Shown here: in pieces, positions 14,647 to 26,564 of the stretch
Numbering within the stretch: position 1 is the first letter of the stretch
Layout of the letters: the number at the start of each line of letters is the position of its first letter
Assembly (NCBI GenBank): GCA_963556195.1
Contig: OY744521.1
Coordinates: 129,868,288 to 129,932,287 of the forward strand
DNA from: Sepiola atlantica
Lineage: Eukaryota > Mollusca > Cephalopoda > Sepiida > Sepiolidae
DNA: 64,000 nt
Direction of reading: 5' to 3'
Notes under the pieces: model-generated
The model's input: the letters and a program-made list of their open reading frames with translations, nothing else
Told to the model about the DNA's origin: nothing
The model's database searches: none
Position numbers and translations under genes: made by a program

Positions 14647-16092
14647 GATGACCTTAAACTGTTTGCAAAAAACAAAAAAGAACTGGAAAAGCTGATAAAT
14701 ACAACCAGGATATTCAGCCAGGATATCCAAATGGAGTTTGGAATAGAAAAATATGCACTGCTGGAGATTAAACGAGGAAAACTGGAGACGACAGAGGGTA
14801 TAGAACTCCCCAACCAAGAGGAGAAAAGGGCGCTAGGAGAACAAGAGAGTTATAAATACCTGGGAGTTCTGGAAGTAGACACAATCAAATATACAGAAAT
14901 GAAAGAGAAGATTGGAAAAGAATATCTACGAAGAACAAGGAAACTCTTAGAAACTAAACTATATAGCAGAAACCTAGTAAAAGGGATAAACACATGGGCT
15001 GTATCACTAATAAGATACTCTGGACTATTCATAGGCTGGACCAAAGAAGAACTCAGACACCTTGACCAGAGGACTAGAAAACTAATGACTATGCACAATG
15101 CATTGCACCCAAAAGACGATACGGACAGACTCTACATGAAAAGAAATGAAGGAGGTAGAGGACTGGTAAGTATAGAAGACTGTGTGGAAGACACCAAAAA
15201 AGAGCTGGAGAAATATGTAACCGAGAACACGGAAAGACTGATCACCACAGCAAGAGACACCAACCCAACAAACAACTCCGGAAGCACTGAAACCAGAAAC
15301 AAAAAAACACGAAAGGAAAAGTGGGAATAAAAACAACTACATAGACGCTTTATAAGACTCACAAGCGATGAAACCAATGAAAATAGCATGGGCATGGCTA
15401 AGAAAAGGACACTTGAACAGAGAAACGGAATCTCTGCTGATGGCTGCACAGAACAATGCGATTAGGACAAACTTTATTAAAGCAAAGATAGATAAAACCC
15501 AGGAAAACAGCAAATGCCGATTATGTAGACAAAGAGACGCAACGATAAATCATATAATAAGTGAATGCAGCAAGCTAGCCCAAAAGGAATACAAGAACAG
15601 ACATGGCAGCGTGGGGAAAGAAGTACACCGGGAAATGTGCAAACAGCTGAATTTCGAATATGCAAAAAAACGGTACAGACACAAACCAGAAACTGTACTA
15701 GAAAACGAAAAACACAAAATCATATGGGATATGAATGTACAAACAGACAACCCCATAACAGCAAGGATATGATAATAATCAACAAGAAAGAAAAATCCTG
15801 CAAAATCGTAGACTTTGCCGTTCCAGCGGACCACAGAGTGAAGATCAAAGAGACGGAAAAAAGAAGCAAATATACTGAACTTGCCAGAGAACTGAAAATA
15901 ATATGGAACATGAAGAAAGTCAGTATAACACCAATAATCATAGGAGCACTAGGAACAGTCACCAAAAACATGGAGAAAAGACTAGGAGAAATAGGAATCA
16001 AAGGGATAACTGAGACCATACAAAGGACAGTAATGATCAAAACAGCTACAATTCTGAGAAATGTCCTCGAATGCGGAAACCAACCCACATAA
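14644..16092 (+). pseudogene. R2/NeSL-type LINE ORF relic: RT thumb, CCHC, restriction-like endonuclease
   Basis: The fragment starts inside RT motif C (DDLKLFAKNKKELEKLIN at 14647). It continues with SYKYLGVLEVDTIKY, INTWAVSLIRYSG and HLDQRTRKLMTMHNALHP, the RT thumb and linker region of R2-group LINEs. Next come a CCHC knuckle (CRLC at 15515-15526, H at 15550, C at 15567) and, after a frame change at about 15765, an endonuclease region with DMIIINKKEKSCKIVDFAVP. The family's endonuclease has a PD...D...K core; the proline is lost at the frameshift. A TAA at 15328-15330, a frameshift at about 15370-15390 and another at about 15765 kill it. It ends with a stop at 16090-16092. Enough reading frame remains to make it the younger of the two copies here. 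A second copy is at 24120-26560. Confidence 0.85.
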
Positions 16093-17720
16093 GCAACGAA
16101 TGGAGAACAAACACATGGAAGTACAAAACAACAGAACCGGGGAAAATACAACCGCACGAGAGAGGCGCAAGCATAGGCTGACACCACGAAAATTATGGAC
16201 AGAGGGTCGAGGAGGGAAAGCGCAAACCAGAACTCCACTGGAAGAGCGCGGACAGCTCTGGAACCTTGGGGAGGCTTGTTGCCACTCGGGCCGCAGAGGG
16301 GACCAATGGCCCTTATCAGCAGGAAATCGATGGTAGGTGGCTGTTGCGATACCACAAGGTCATCAGCGGTGATGAACGAAAAGAAGTGGAGCATACTGGA
16401 AGTCTGAAGAGACTTGTTGTCACTCAGACTCCAGGGAATACCACAGGTTGTTGGCAGTGGGCGATCACTGACGATGACCAGTGTGATAACTCCTAGTGAG
16501 TAAATAATAAAAGACTCAGGGAACTGAAACTGCCAGGAATCCTATAATCTACCCCCCAACAAAAACACACACATGCACACATGTTCTGTCACCGGCCTTG
16601 GCTGGCACCACACAAAATGGTCATGAAAGATCAAAGAGGATTGCAAGAGGGATAGCATCAACTAGACCTCTCCTAGAAGTATACGAAGAGTACTAGAGCC
16701 TTGAGTAGGCTTATTGTCACTCAAAACCCAAAGCAGACTTACGGTCGTTTCCAGATAGAGATCAATGGTCAATGGCTTTTGCGATAACGTAAAATGACTT
16801 GCAACTTTTGTGTAAAGAGGCGGAGAATGTTGGGAATCTGGTGAGATTTGTTTTCACTGCGACTCCAGGGAACATCACTGATTATTTCAAGTTAAACATT
16901 ACAGATAATTATTTGTGTGAACATAAATTACAAACGGCCAAAATGTTCCAGGCAAGAAAATTGAATCCTGTGAATAGTAGTAGATCACAGGTGAAGTTGA
17001 AGGAGACAGAGACTCTAATACATGGAACTTCCTATAAAGTGGAATGGAATATATAACATGAAAAAAACTACCAAAATACTAATCATTATAAGAGATATAG
17101 GAAGAATTCCGAAGACTAGAATAAATTCGAATCAGAAAGAAAATAGACACTATGCAACCCATAGCACTGACGTAAACAGTTGAAATATTAAACCAATTCT
17201 CGAGTAGGCAAACCAACGTAAATATCCAGGTAACACTGCTTAACAATAGGTAAGTAAAATAAGCTAGCGCTTTGTAAACACAACAAGAAATACAGATGAA
17301 ACATACTAAAACCAACCTAAGGGGAATGGGACGGTTTGGGTTGATATATAAGTAAAATATTATGAGCTGGTGAAGGTAACAACATCAGTTGAAACAACAG
17401 AAAATACACGATGAGTATCTGAGAAGATGGAAAGACTAAATAGGGATAGAACCATCCATTACTCGAATAGAGTACTGCAATCCCCAAGGAAAATTGCCAT
17501 TTAAGAACGAACCACCGGCCGGTATCCACGAAAGCACAAAGGTAAACGTTGGTGCGAGAACATGAAGAGAGCTGCAATGATAAAGCAATATAAATAGACA
17601 GCACTAGAAATCTGAAGAAACTTATCACTCAGACCCCAAAGAAGACAACCTATTCTGTCCAGTGAAATATCACTGGTAGTAACACTTGTCCAAATAAGTG
17701 TGTAATAATTGATACAAATG
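16093..17720 (+). repeat. R2-like LINE 3' tail with internally repeated modules
   Basis: Downstream of the ORF a ~90-bp module recurs in diverged form. It has CTGAAGAGACTTGTTGTCAC (near 16407), then ACTCCAGGGAAYACCAC, then a CACTGANGATGACCAG-like block. Copies are visible around 16256-16350, 16400-16490, 16690-16790, 16830-16915 and 17584-17695, and a further one at about 63484-63580 elsewhere in the window. I read this as the 3' untranslated region of the R2-like element, possibly of two overlapping insertions. Confidence 0.6.
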
Positions 17721-18479
17721 TTGCAGTACCGTATTGTCTTTGTCTCAATGGAAAGGCCGAACTTGGCTGCTTCGAAACGATTGAGTAAGTGGCTTATGTG
17801 TAAAGTATTTCCGAATGTGACCACATTCAGAAGTGTATTGATTCATACAGAAAGAAATTAGCTTCCATAGAGAGGCAAAGAGTGACAACTCATAACGTAA
17901 CATTGTCACTTTTAGCCGTGAGGGAGTAAGGTGACGGAATAGCATACATGAACATTTACTTAACCATATTGCATGTAAGAATATCAGTAAAGCCACGAAT
18001 GTTAGATTCAGTACAGAAAACATTGGCGTCCAATTTTAATAACCGTCCACGATATAGATCCAGCCACAAAGAGCTTACCCCACAAGAATCTCCCATGCGA
18101 AGAATATAAACGAGAAGTTGTTTTTCGTGTCAACTTACCGTACACAGATTTTACCTTCAGATATTGTACATACACTATATGGAAATATATATACAAGAAG
18201 GTACCATGTCTCGGTTTATGTGTAACGATATAGTTAAACTATAATTATTCTATTAAAAATACACATTTATATTATTTGATTAGTGAATTCAGTAATTTGA
18301 AAGTGATATCAAATATGTGGCCTCACTTTGTGGGCGTTAAGGAGTGTTGGGGGTCACACATTAGTACTTACACTTACCCACTTAGACCTGATATAGTTTT
18401 ACACGCTAGAGCCCCATCTATGGATTAAATATAAATTGTGTCGATAACGACACTAAATTGCCTCCATACACCCATGACC
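17721..18479. other. Unannotated region
   Basis: No recognised gene. A motif at 18200-18217 (GGTACCATGTCTCGGT) resembles the one at 45583-45598 and may mark an end of a dispersed repeat. Confidence 0.4.
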
Positions 18480-18740
18480 AATGTGTTCAAGCTTACCCCA
18501 TCCCGCCACCCAGCAAACATTCACAACAAAAACTCGTCTTACGACAACAACTGTAAATAAGTTTCCTTTCTTCGTCTGTCTATATAGAGCTAAACCGAAC
18601 TTTTATGAGCAAAATTCCTTTCTAAGAACTACCCGTCAGTGGAACACATACCATGGGGCTACTTCCCAGCTAATTACAACATAGTCGTTTTAAAATCCAA
18701 TGTTAACAAATCCTTGTTGCGCCGAACTCAAAACTAATCA
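18480..18740 (+). pseudogene. LINE ORF2 C-terminal relic (CR1/Jockey type)
   Basis: The plus strand reads NFYEQNSFLRTTRQWN near 18600, then after a frame change YFPANYNIVVLKSNVNKSLL near 18660-18720. This is the terminal NSFFPRT...WNSLP...FK..VN.HL pattern of this LINE group. Heavily decayed and 5'-truncated. Confidence 0.6.
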
Positions 18741-18934
18741 AATTCTGTCCAGTTTGAACACTCGTTAGCAATCCTTACGGTGTTTTCTCACCGTTTATCT
18801 GACAAATTCATTAAACATTTATCCTCAAGATGTCTTTGAACGTTTAAAAGCGGTGACCCGTTAGTACATAAAAAGCCGTTTCTCCATTTTTTCTGCTTAA
18901 CGAATATCCCAAAACTGTGAACTAAGCAAGATTT

Positions 18935-18968
18935 TTTTCTTTCTCTATCTCTGTCCTTCTCTCTCTTT

Positions 18969-19018
<50 letters not shown>

Positions 19019-19020
19019 TC
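18935..19020. repeat. (CT)n-rich low-complexity tract
   Basis: CT repeats with TTT and TCTA interruptions. Confidence 0.95.
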
Positions 19021-19769
19021 GGCCAATCACCCTAGATATGACAAAAAATTGCATTCAGTAGTGAAGCCTCAAATAGCTTTGGGTAATGCGCAGTCGCCTC
19101 TCAGTTGCCATTACTCCTAGGTCTACTTTTACTCGGGATATTAGTAACTGTCACGATCTTATGTATGGGTTGAATGGAATTTATCAATCACATGCTGTTC
19201 ATTTATAAAATAACAAAAATCGACAAACTATTTATATACAAAATAGAATCTATTAAACATTGAAAACACGTGCTGGTTTATCCGGGTGTGCAAATGCAAA
19301 AGAAGTCACCCTATATAATCAGCATCATACTTGCAATTAACCGATAAACAACATTACTAAACTTGATATAACATGAACTATCCTTCAAAAACAAGGGAAA
19401 TACAGGCCTCGTGATAACACTTGGCGGTGTTTTAATCTAGACTGATTTTTAATTCTGAAACTCTGGCATATTTTGAGGTCGAAGACAAATCGTTCTTCAA
19501 CAAAGCATTGACTTCTCCAATCAATCACAGATTTTTCAAGTCTATGTTTTTATTTTCGAAACAACTCTTATCAAATCAGATGTAAAACCGATTTTTACAC
19601 ACCACTCAATAAGTCGTGGTTCTGACATTAAGATGACGCCGCTAATAAAGTAATCCGCATGGTTTCTATGAAATACTAACCTTCTGATGGTACGTGTAAA
19701 AAGTTGAGTAAATCCGATTATTAGTTTACAAATTACAGGTTTCTTTTGTTTCTTTTAAAACTTTTATTC

Positions 19770-20030
19770 ACTCAAAAACAAGGCTTATTGCCACTTAAGC
19801 ATAGAGGCTACAATGCTAGGAGTAATCTTTTTTAGAGAGCAGTCTTAGTGGGGAGTTGGGCAGCAAGATGTTTGTAAACTTTCCATTTAAATTACTGTAT
19901 ATTTCTACAGTCGAGAAAAGAGGGAGCACGGAATGAATTCCAAAGGCAAGCGGTCTGAAGAAATAAGCTATCAGACTAGATAATCTTCAGGCATTTAATC
20001 ATCTCTACAGTAAAGGGTAAGATTTTGTTG
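19770..20030 (-). pseudogene. LINE ORF2 C-terminal relic inside the mariner
   Basis: The minus strand reads SLIAYFFRPLAFGIHSVLP and FKGSVNRYLL-like residues (NLNGKFTNILLPNSPLRLLS), the terminal part of a CR1/Jockey-type ORF2. It sits between the mariner left repeat and its transposase, so the LINE inserted after the mariner. Confidence 0.65.
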
Positions 20031-20369
20031 TTAGTCGAGGATATTTACGTTTAGGCGGGGGGGGCACAGGGGTGCAATTCTGTGGCGATGCAGTTATTTA
20101 AGTGAAGCCTCTGAAAATTTGTGTTGATAAGGCGTTGCTTTCTGATGGAAAAATGCAAGTCAAATAAAGCGATGACGTGATGAGTTTCATCAGGATTCCT
20201 CGTCGTTGGAAACAAGGGTGAACAGGTGGTATTCTCACTTTAAACACGGTCGTACACACACACACACACACACCAATGATGTAAACACGGTCGTACACAC
20301 ACACCAATGATGCAAAGCGCACAGGTCGCGCACATTTGGCAGTTGGCCTTGAAAAACGTAAAACAGTCA

Positions 20370-21115
20370 ACCAATATGTTTTGGTCGATCGTAAATTGAA
20401 GTTGTGTGAGATAGCAAAAATGTTGAAGATACCAGTAGGCAGTATTCACCGTTTTGCATTAACATTTGTCAATAGTAAATCTCTGTTTAAAGTGGATCGA
20501 TTAAAAGCAACAACGTATCGACGATCCAGAGCGTTGTTTGCAATTGTTTAAACGCAACAAAAGAGAGTTTTTCCATCAATATGTAAAAATGGGCAAAAGA
20601 TAAATCCACCACTTTATTTGAAGTGACATCTGATATCAGCTTAGTGTACAGCAGCTGAGAGAAGCCGTTCAAAGCTACCAATAACACAAACATCAGCAGA
20701 GGGGGGGGAATCCGTAGTTTGGGATTCACACAGTATTTGAGAAAGGAAGAACAATTAATAACGAATATTATATAGTATTATTAGTGCGTTTGAAAAACGA
20801 AACATGTTCTCATTTCCTAAGAAAATGCACCGTGTCACAAGTCGATCGCGACAATGACCAACTACATTAATTGCGCGTCAAATTGCTTCCGCTCTCAGCT
20901 TATTCTCCAGATAACCTCCAGAAACTACTGCCTGTTTGAAGACCTCAAAAGAATCCTCCAGAGAAAGACATTTGACTCGAATGAAACAGTGAATACGGAA
21001 ACTGAGCCGTATTTTTAGGCTAAAGACAAATCATTCGATAAAAAAGCGTCAAATTGTTAGAGAATCATTGGAATCAGTATGACACTCTAAGAAGGAGACT
21101 ATATTGGTGAATAAA
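20370..21115 (+). pseudogene. Mariner transposase relic
   Basis: The plus strand reads DRKLKLCEIAKMLKIPVGSI (20386-20445), the helix-turn-helix region of Mos1/SETMAR-like mariner transposases. Later, in other frames, come ENAPCHKSIATM (near 20825; family HQDNAPCHKS), NYCLFEDLKRILQRKTFDSN and FKAKDKSF-like residues (AKDKSFDKK), ending with LEGDYV-like sequence near 21100. The MDETW motif carrying the first catalytic aspartate is not readable, and the DNAPCH aspartate is replaced by glutamate. Multiple frameshifts and stops are present. Dead element. Confidence 0.8.
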
Positions 21116-21164
21116 GTCAAATTTTGCTTAAAGTAGGCCCGGACCTATTGAGTGATGTGTTATT

Positions 21165-22614
21165 CTGCAAAGCTTTTGCTACACACTGGTTATAGAAAGA
21201 ATCCATTCAATACATAATCACGTTCAATAATAAAACACCATGAATAGATAAGGACTTTAAAAGCAACAAGTTACCATAGATTTCCAATATCCAACCAGGA
21301 CAATATAATTCATGGTTCCATAAACAATTTTCACCACCGAACAAAGGTTACTCTCTGATATAGGTGAAATACATGATAGTAATTATCAGCTCTATAAGAG
21401 GAGTGATAGAGAATTGTCAGAATTGTGCCATGAAACCAGCGAAGTTCCACCCAGATTGCCGCTAAAGGTAAATCTTTAGAGTATACCACCAAAGTTAATA
21501 AAAGAGCACAAGCAATTATTTCATGGGGAACAATTCTTCTGTCGAGACTGAGGTATCTTCTCGACCAGGATCGACAACTCTTTGGAGAACTGGGGACAAT
21601 TGGCTATGAAGTGTTTCGGTGAAGGGCGATGGTATAAAACATAATGCAAATTAATTTTCTCTAACTCAACCTACTCTGCCCCAAAACTGTTTTGTAGGTT
21701 AAAAAAGAATTGATTGTTAATGTATTAGTTTTTTAATGCTTATTTACTATAGTAATTATCGAAAAACAACTACTAACTAACAAATTGGATTGTTATAGTC
21801 CAACTGTTAAGTTGGCAGGCCAAACTAAAATCACTTGAGGGCCAAATGTGGGCCGCGAGCAGCGGGTTGTGGATCCGACTTTTACACAGTACAGTATGTT
21901 TATATTCGTTACCTACCTTTCATCAGTCAAATGAACATGCCAATCATTTGTACAAACATCCAAGTTGCAATCACTCTCAATCATGATTTGCTTATGAATT
22001 ATGAATCCCACATCTTATACATGTGTAGTAATCGTACTAATTATTTGAAATCCGGCCCTAAATTTGATACACGCTTCACTACTTTTCTAAAATGTTACTT
22101 TGTGTGGATGAGGAAGTTTATCATAATGGTGATAGCAAACCTTACCTAACTGCAGAAACAAGTTCTATAATATCTTTCTCAGCACGAGGTAATTTCATCT
22201 GGAACCAGTGTGAATTTGTTGTTATAAGAAAAACATAGGTTATGTGCTAGTTGAGAATGACATATTTTGTCAGAATATGGTGAGGCCAGTCATGACTTTT
22301 AGCAATAACAAATCAGGGAACATTGCTATTCATCGAATAACAGATTTGATGGAACACTTACAGATGTTTTCACTTTTTAGAAGGCTTAAAGCACCCGTTT
22401 CACAAAGTGATAGACAATAACCAACTACAAGCTATAATTAACAAAACACTTTCAAAACACCTGGACAGATGGGAGGTATTTGAAAATGAATTTAATATTT
22501 TAAAGCCAAGTTCAACCAATTAAACCTTATTAGTTATCAAATAATTAATCTTTTTTAGTACTGGGACACTTTTATTCATGGTATTACTCTAATATCACGG
22601 TCTGCGTACGCCCT

Positions 22615-22619
<5 letters not shown>
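21165..22619. other. Unannotated region
   Basis: No recognised gene. A short GC-richer stretch at 21838-21880 (GGGCCAAATGTGGGCCGCGA) resembles ends seen in hAT-type repeats, but no partner end was found. The open frame at 21835-22149 has no family I recognise. Confidence 0.4.

Positions 22620-22620
<1 letters not shown>

Positions 22621-22688
<68 letters not shown>
22621..22688. repeat. (TA)n microsatellite
   Basis: Uninterrupted TA run. Short TA runs recur at 22722-22736 and 22898-22908. Confidence 0.97.
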
Positions 22689-22690
<2 letters not shown>

Positions 22691-22853
22691 ATAGTCTTGG
22701 GAGTTTCTCAACCATTAAAACTATATATATATATATAAAAATAAATAAATAAAAAGACCCTTAAGTCCCAAGTCGTTCAGTGGAAAATCACTCATGTAAG
22801 TCAATTTAACTTTTACAGTTATTATATTAGTTTGCTTCTAACATTATTTAAGG

Positions 22854-22897
22854 GGTCATCAGTTGTTTACCATGAAAAACTGTTTCGGGAATTTATA
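22854..22897. repeat. Short dispersed motif shared with 32731-32770
   Basis: GGGGTCATCAGTTGTTTACC followed by ATG..AACTGTTTCGG and a T-rich tail. The same order occurs at 32731-32770, also near (TA)n tracts. It looks like a conserved piece of a dispersed repeat. Stretches on either side show nothing else I recognise. Confidence 0.6.
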
Positions 22898-23441
22898 TAT
22901 ATATATTCGACAATTTCATCGTTTTCGGTATAAATCGTGTTAACTACAATCGATAGTTTCCAATGTAAAAAGTGACTGTGTAGATAATCTACTCATTCTC
23001 CCGACACATAAGCTTAGTAGTTTGTAATATATCAAGGAATGAAAATTATGTTACTATCGATATAGCCTTTAACCACGAATACAATAATTTTGTGAAATTT
23101 CATGAGAAGGTTTTCTTGGATTCACCAACAAAAAGAATGCTTTCTGCAAGTTGAAACAAACAAACATGAAAATAACAAAACAACATTTTAGACTTATCTA
23201 ATCATGTATTATTCATGAAGATTAAAAATAATCCATTAATCATAATTTCCGATAAAAAACGGGCGGTTTTACTGAACACTGGAAACGCAACCTGCATAGT
23301 AACAAATACAGAACGGTTACACTTGGTATTTTCCCAGCGTTTCCGTGAAACCGTAGGTATCGATAGATGATCAAACTGATGTATTGTGCTCTTATATATT
23401 GTCATTTCTTCTATACTAAAAGTCGTAACATAACACACACA

Positions 23442-23443
<2 letters not shown>

Positions 23444-23480
<37 letters not shown>
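23444..23480. repeat. (TA)n microsatellite
   Basis: TA run after a short (AC)n. The motif GTGAAACCGTAGGTATCGAT lies 90 bp upstream (23345) and recurs at 28492. Confidence 0.97.
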
Positions 23481-23483
<3 letters not shown>

Positions 23484-23848
23484 AGAAAATTAAATACATG
23501 TTTGAAAAGCTTAGAAGAACTTGATTAGGATTGAACCTCAAACTACAGGTGCAAGAAAAGGAGGATTAAAAGTAGGGGTAGTATTCCACGAACATACATG
23601 CCCCGTTGGCCAGTAAACAAATTATTATACAAATTACAGAAAAAAACAAGCTGAGCTTGAATAAACAAAGAAACAAAAATGGATTTGCTAAAAATTAATT
23701 AAACCGACAATGTGAAAACAAATATGTATTTTGTTCTGAAGAAAAAGAATGGATTAAAATTAAATTCCCCGCTGGGGTTTTGTAAATTATTTATTAGTGA
23801 AAATCTGGTCACTCAAAAGTTCCAGAGGCTACTTGTTAAGCAAGACAC

Positions 23849-23966
23849 GATGATAATTATGATGATGATGATGATAATTATGATGATGATGATAATGATG
23901 ATGATGATGATGATGATGAGTATGATGATGATGATAATGATGATGATGATGAGTATGATGAGAGAC
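23849..23966. repeat. (GAT)n-rich tract
   Basis: GATGATGAT units with AATTAT and GAGTAT interruptions. They create spurious poly-Met and poly-Ile frames. Confidence 0.97.
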
Positions 23967-24119
23967 TGAAGATATACAGATACTAATTTGAACAGTACAA
24001 ACAAAAAATAGGACTTTTTAAAAATAATGAAAGTCAGTTTTACCAAAACGTAAACAGCCGAAGAACAAAAATAGAAGAACTTACTTGATAAAAACAAAAC
24101 GACACGAGGGATATTGACT

Positions 24120-26560
24120 GGTTGAAACACATGAACACATTTTCAGGAAATTAAAGAAGACATCGAAATTAATAAAGAAACTCTCAAAACTACATTGCGA
24201 CAAATTGCAAACTGGGAATAACCATAAAACTAGAGAATACAATGATTCTTATTTTAAATTACATGAACTACATGAAAAACTAACAAAAACACCCAAAGGC
24301 AGAGCGGACATACCAGAACGGACGACTAAATGAAGGCTCATAGTAATCCACAAAGACAAATATAAGGCAAAATTCCAAAGCAACTGCAGACCGATAATCT
24401 GTCTACCAACCACATTGAAAATTTTAACATACACAACTAAATGAAGGGGTTTATCACTCCTTTAATAGTCGTAACTAATCTCCATGGAACCGAAGCGACA
24501 AAGTAAATAAGCGGCTTGCTATACATCGATCACAAGATCATAAAGAATGTACATAGTCATAGCATAAGTCGACTACAATACAGTCTGGCAACCCATAGGC
24601 ATAAATAATTAAATGCTTATGTAGGTACAACATATCTGACAAAACTCACAACTTTATAATAAAAACACATTGGAAACATGTTGACTGGAATTGCCAGCCG
24701 TCTGACAATACCTGGCAAAGATAAAAATGCAGAGATGCATATAAATCGGAGACTCTCAATCTCCACTATTTTTGTAAAAAACACGACGCCATCACTAGCA
24801 TAGTAAGGAAGTGCTAGGCAGAATACAGATATACACACGAATGAAACAACAAACAACTTTTTGTATATTGATGATCTTTACTTATTTCTAAAAACAAAAA
24901 CTAATGAAGATAATTACGATTTTCAGCGATCATATAATGTATTTCGAATTTGACAAATGTGCGCTGTTTGATATGAACAAGAGAAAACTGAAATCAATGG
25001 AAGACTTATAATTACCCAAATCGAGAAACGATGAGACAACTTGCTGAATCGCACACCAGACAATTGTTTTGAGTTTTGCTAGAGCGTTCCAATTATTACC
25101 TATCCAATATCGATCATCATCATAAACCTGAATATTGCACGAAAAAAAGACATTATTGCGATTTAAAGTTTAAGAAAGTATTTTTTCATTATAACTGGCG
25201 TTCAGAAGAAAATGGTTTGAGAAACTTGGTGTTGATGTATGTATAAATGAAATGTATACTGCACATACACCAACGATATGAAAAAGAAAGCTTCCGGAAA
25301 GAAAATAATATAGAAATTTAGTTAAACGAATAAATACTTGATCAGCATTTCTTGTAAGATAGTCTGACCTCTTCAAAAAACAGACCCACCAATAAGCCGG
25401 AAAATAATAATCATGCGCAACGAACTTCTCTCCAAGAATGATATTGATCGATTCTATGTAAAAAGGAAAAAAAGAGGGTAGCAGACTGGTAAGTATTGTT
25501 TTTGCTTGAATGATGCAATTTTAAGATTGGAAAATACATCAGATAAAATACAAAGAGTCTGATTATCGCCAGCAACCTCCCGCTAAGATAAACAACACAG
25601 GGAGCAGAGATACAGGAAACAAAAATGACGAGAAAATAAACGTAGGAAGGGAAGCAGATAACTAGACGATTTATAAACCTAAACCTCACCAAAGAATTGC
25701 CAGAATAATGCATATGACTACGGAAAAGACACTTTAACAGAGAAAAGGAATCCCTACTAAAAGCCATACAAAACAACACAATAAAAACGAACTGTATCAA
25801 AGCCAAAGAGAAATAAGACCCAGTGACACAGTGAAAGTAGACAGAGAGACGAAACGGTTAATCACATAATACGTGAATGTATAAAAACTAACCCCGAAAG
25901 CAGACTTGACTACATTGGGAAAGCAGTCTAGTGGGAACTAGGAAAAATCTGCACTTTGAACATACAGACAAATGGCACAGACACAATCCGGGGCTAGTAG
26001 TGATAAAATGAAAATTATAATATCTTCTGGGACATGGAAATACATACAGACAAACTGATCCAAGCAAGAACACCATACCTTATAATAATGGTAATCATAA
26101 GTAAGAAGTACAACAACGTGGCAAATCGTAGATTTCGTCGTTCCAGCAGATAACAGGGTGAATATTAAGAAGAACAAATAACATGGAGCTTGGCAGAAAG
26201 CAGAATAAAGATAAATGAAACATAAAAAAATACTGTAATACCAATAAATGTAAGAGCACTAGGAACAGTTCGAAAACCCTGAAAAAAACTAGAAAAAGTT
26301 TGAATCAAAGGGAAGATCGACATCATACAACACACGGCACTGATGAAAGCAGCTTTAATATTTATAAAAAAATCACAAGAGCGGAAACCAACTTACATAA
26401 GGAGGTAACACCGACCAACCACAGGTAAGTTTAAATAGAAATAGAAAATAATCTAGAATGAAAATCTCATGAATCCAAAGTAACTGAAACTGACACAGCG
26501 TGCAAAATCCCATAATCTAACATCTTCCAAGACCGAGAAGAGAGAACATTATCGAACCGT
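24120..26560 (+). pseudogene. Second, older R2/NeSL-type LINE copy
   Basis: Degraded pieces appear in the expected order on the plus strand. RT: CRPIICLPTTLKIFTY near 24390; SGLLYIDHKIIKNVHSHSI near 24510-24570; DYNTVWQPIGI near 24570; motif C as LYIDDLYLFLKTKTNED from 24861. C-terminal part: IHTDKLIQARTP near 26045, a VDFVVPAD-like block near 26130 and INVRALGTV near 26240, matching the endonuclease and terminal regions of the copy at 14644-16092. Frameshifts and stops are numerous. This copy includes the RT 5' half that the other lacks, so together they cover much of the ORF. Its (GAT)n neighbour lies upstream. Confidence 0.7.
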
Positions 26561-26564
26561 TCAC

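Larger units (their letters stand above)
19598..21159 (+). mobile_element. Degraded mariner (Tc1/mariner) element
   Basis: Terminal inverted repeats are visible: CACACCACTCAATA at 19598 and the reverse complement CACATCACTCAATA at the right end (to 21159), followed inward by a diverged GT(C)CGG block. TA precedes the left end; the right flank is TT, so the TA duplication is not intact. Between them lie the transposase relic (20370-21115) and a LINE 3' fragment (about 19770-20030), which apparently inserted into the element. A local (CA)n expansion at 20255-20305 includes a duplicated CGGTCGTACACACA block. Confidence 0.8.

Noticed and set aside
15720..16394. 224-codon minus-strand ORF
   Set aside because: It is the antisense shadow of the R2-like LINE coding sequence and its tail.
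21835..22149. 104-codon plus-strand frame as a gene
   Set aside because: No recognisable domain, ordinary composition and no supporting splice or regulatory signals.
23712..24130. Poly-Met and poly-Ile reading frames
   Set aside because: Translations of the GAT repeat.
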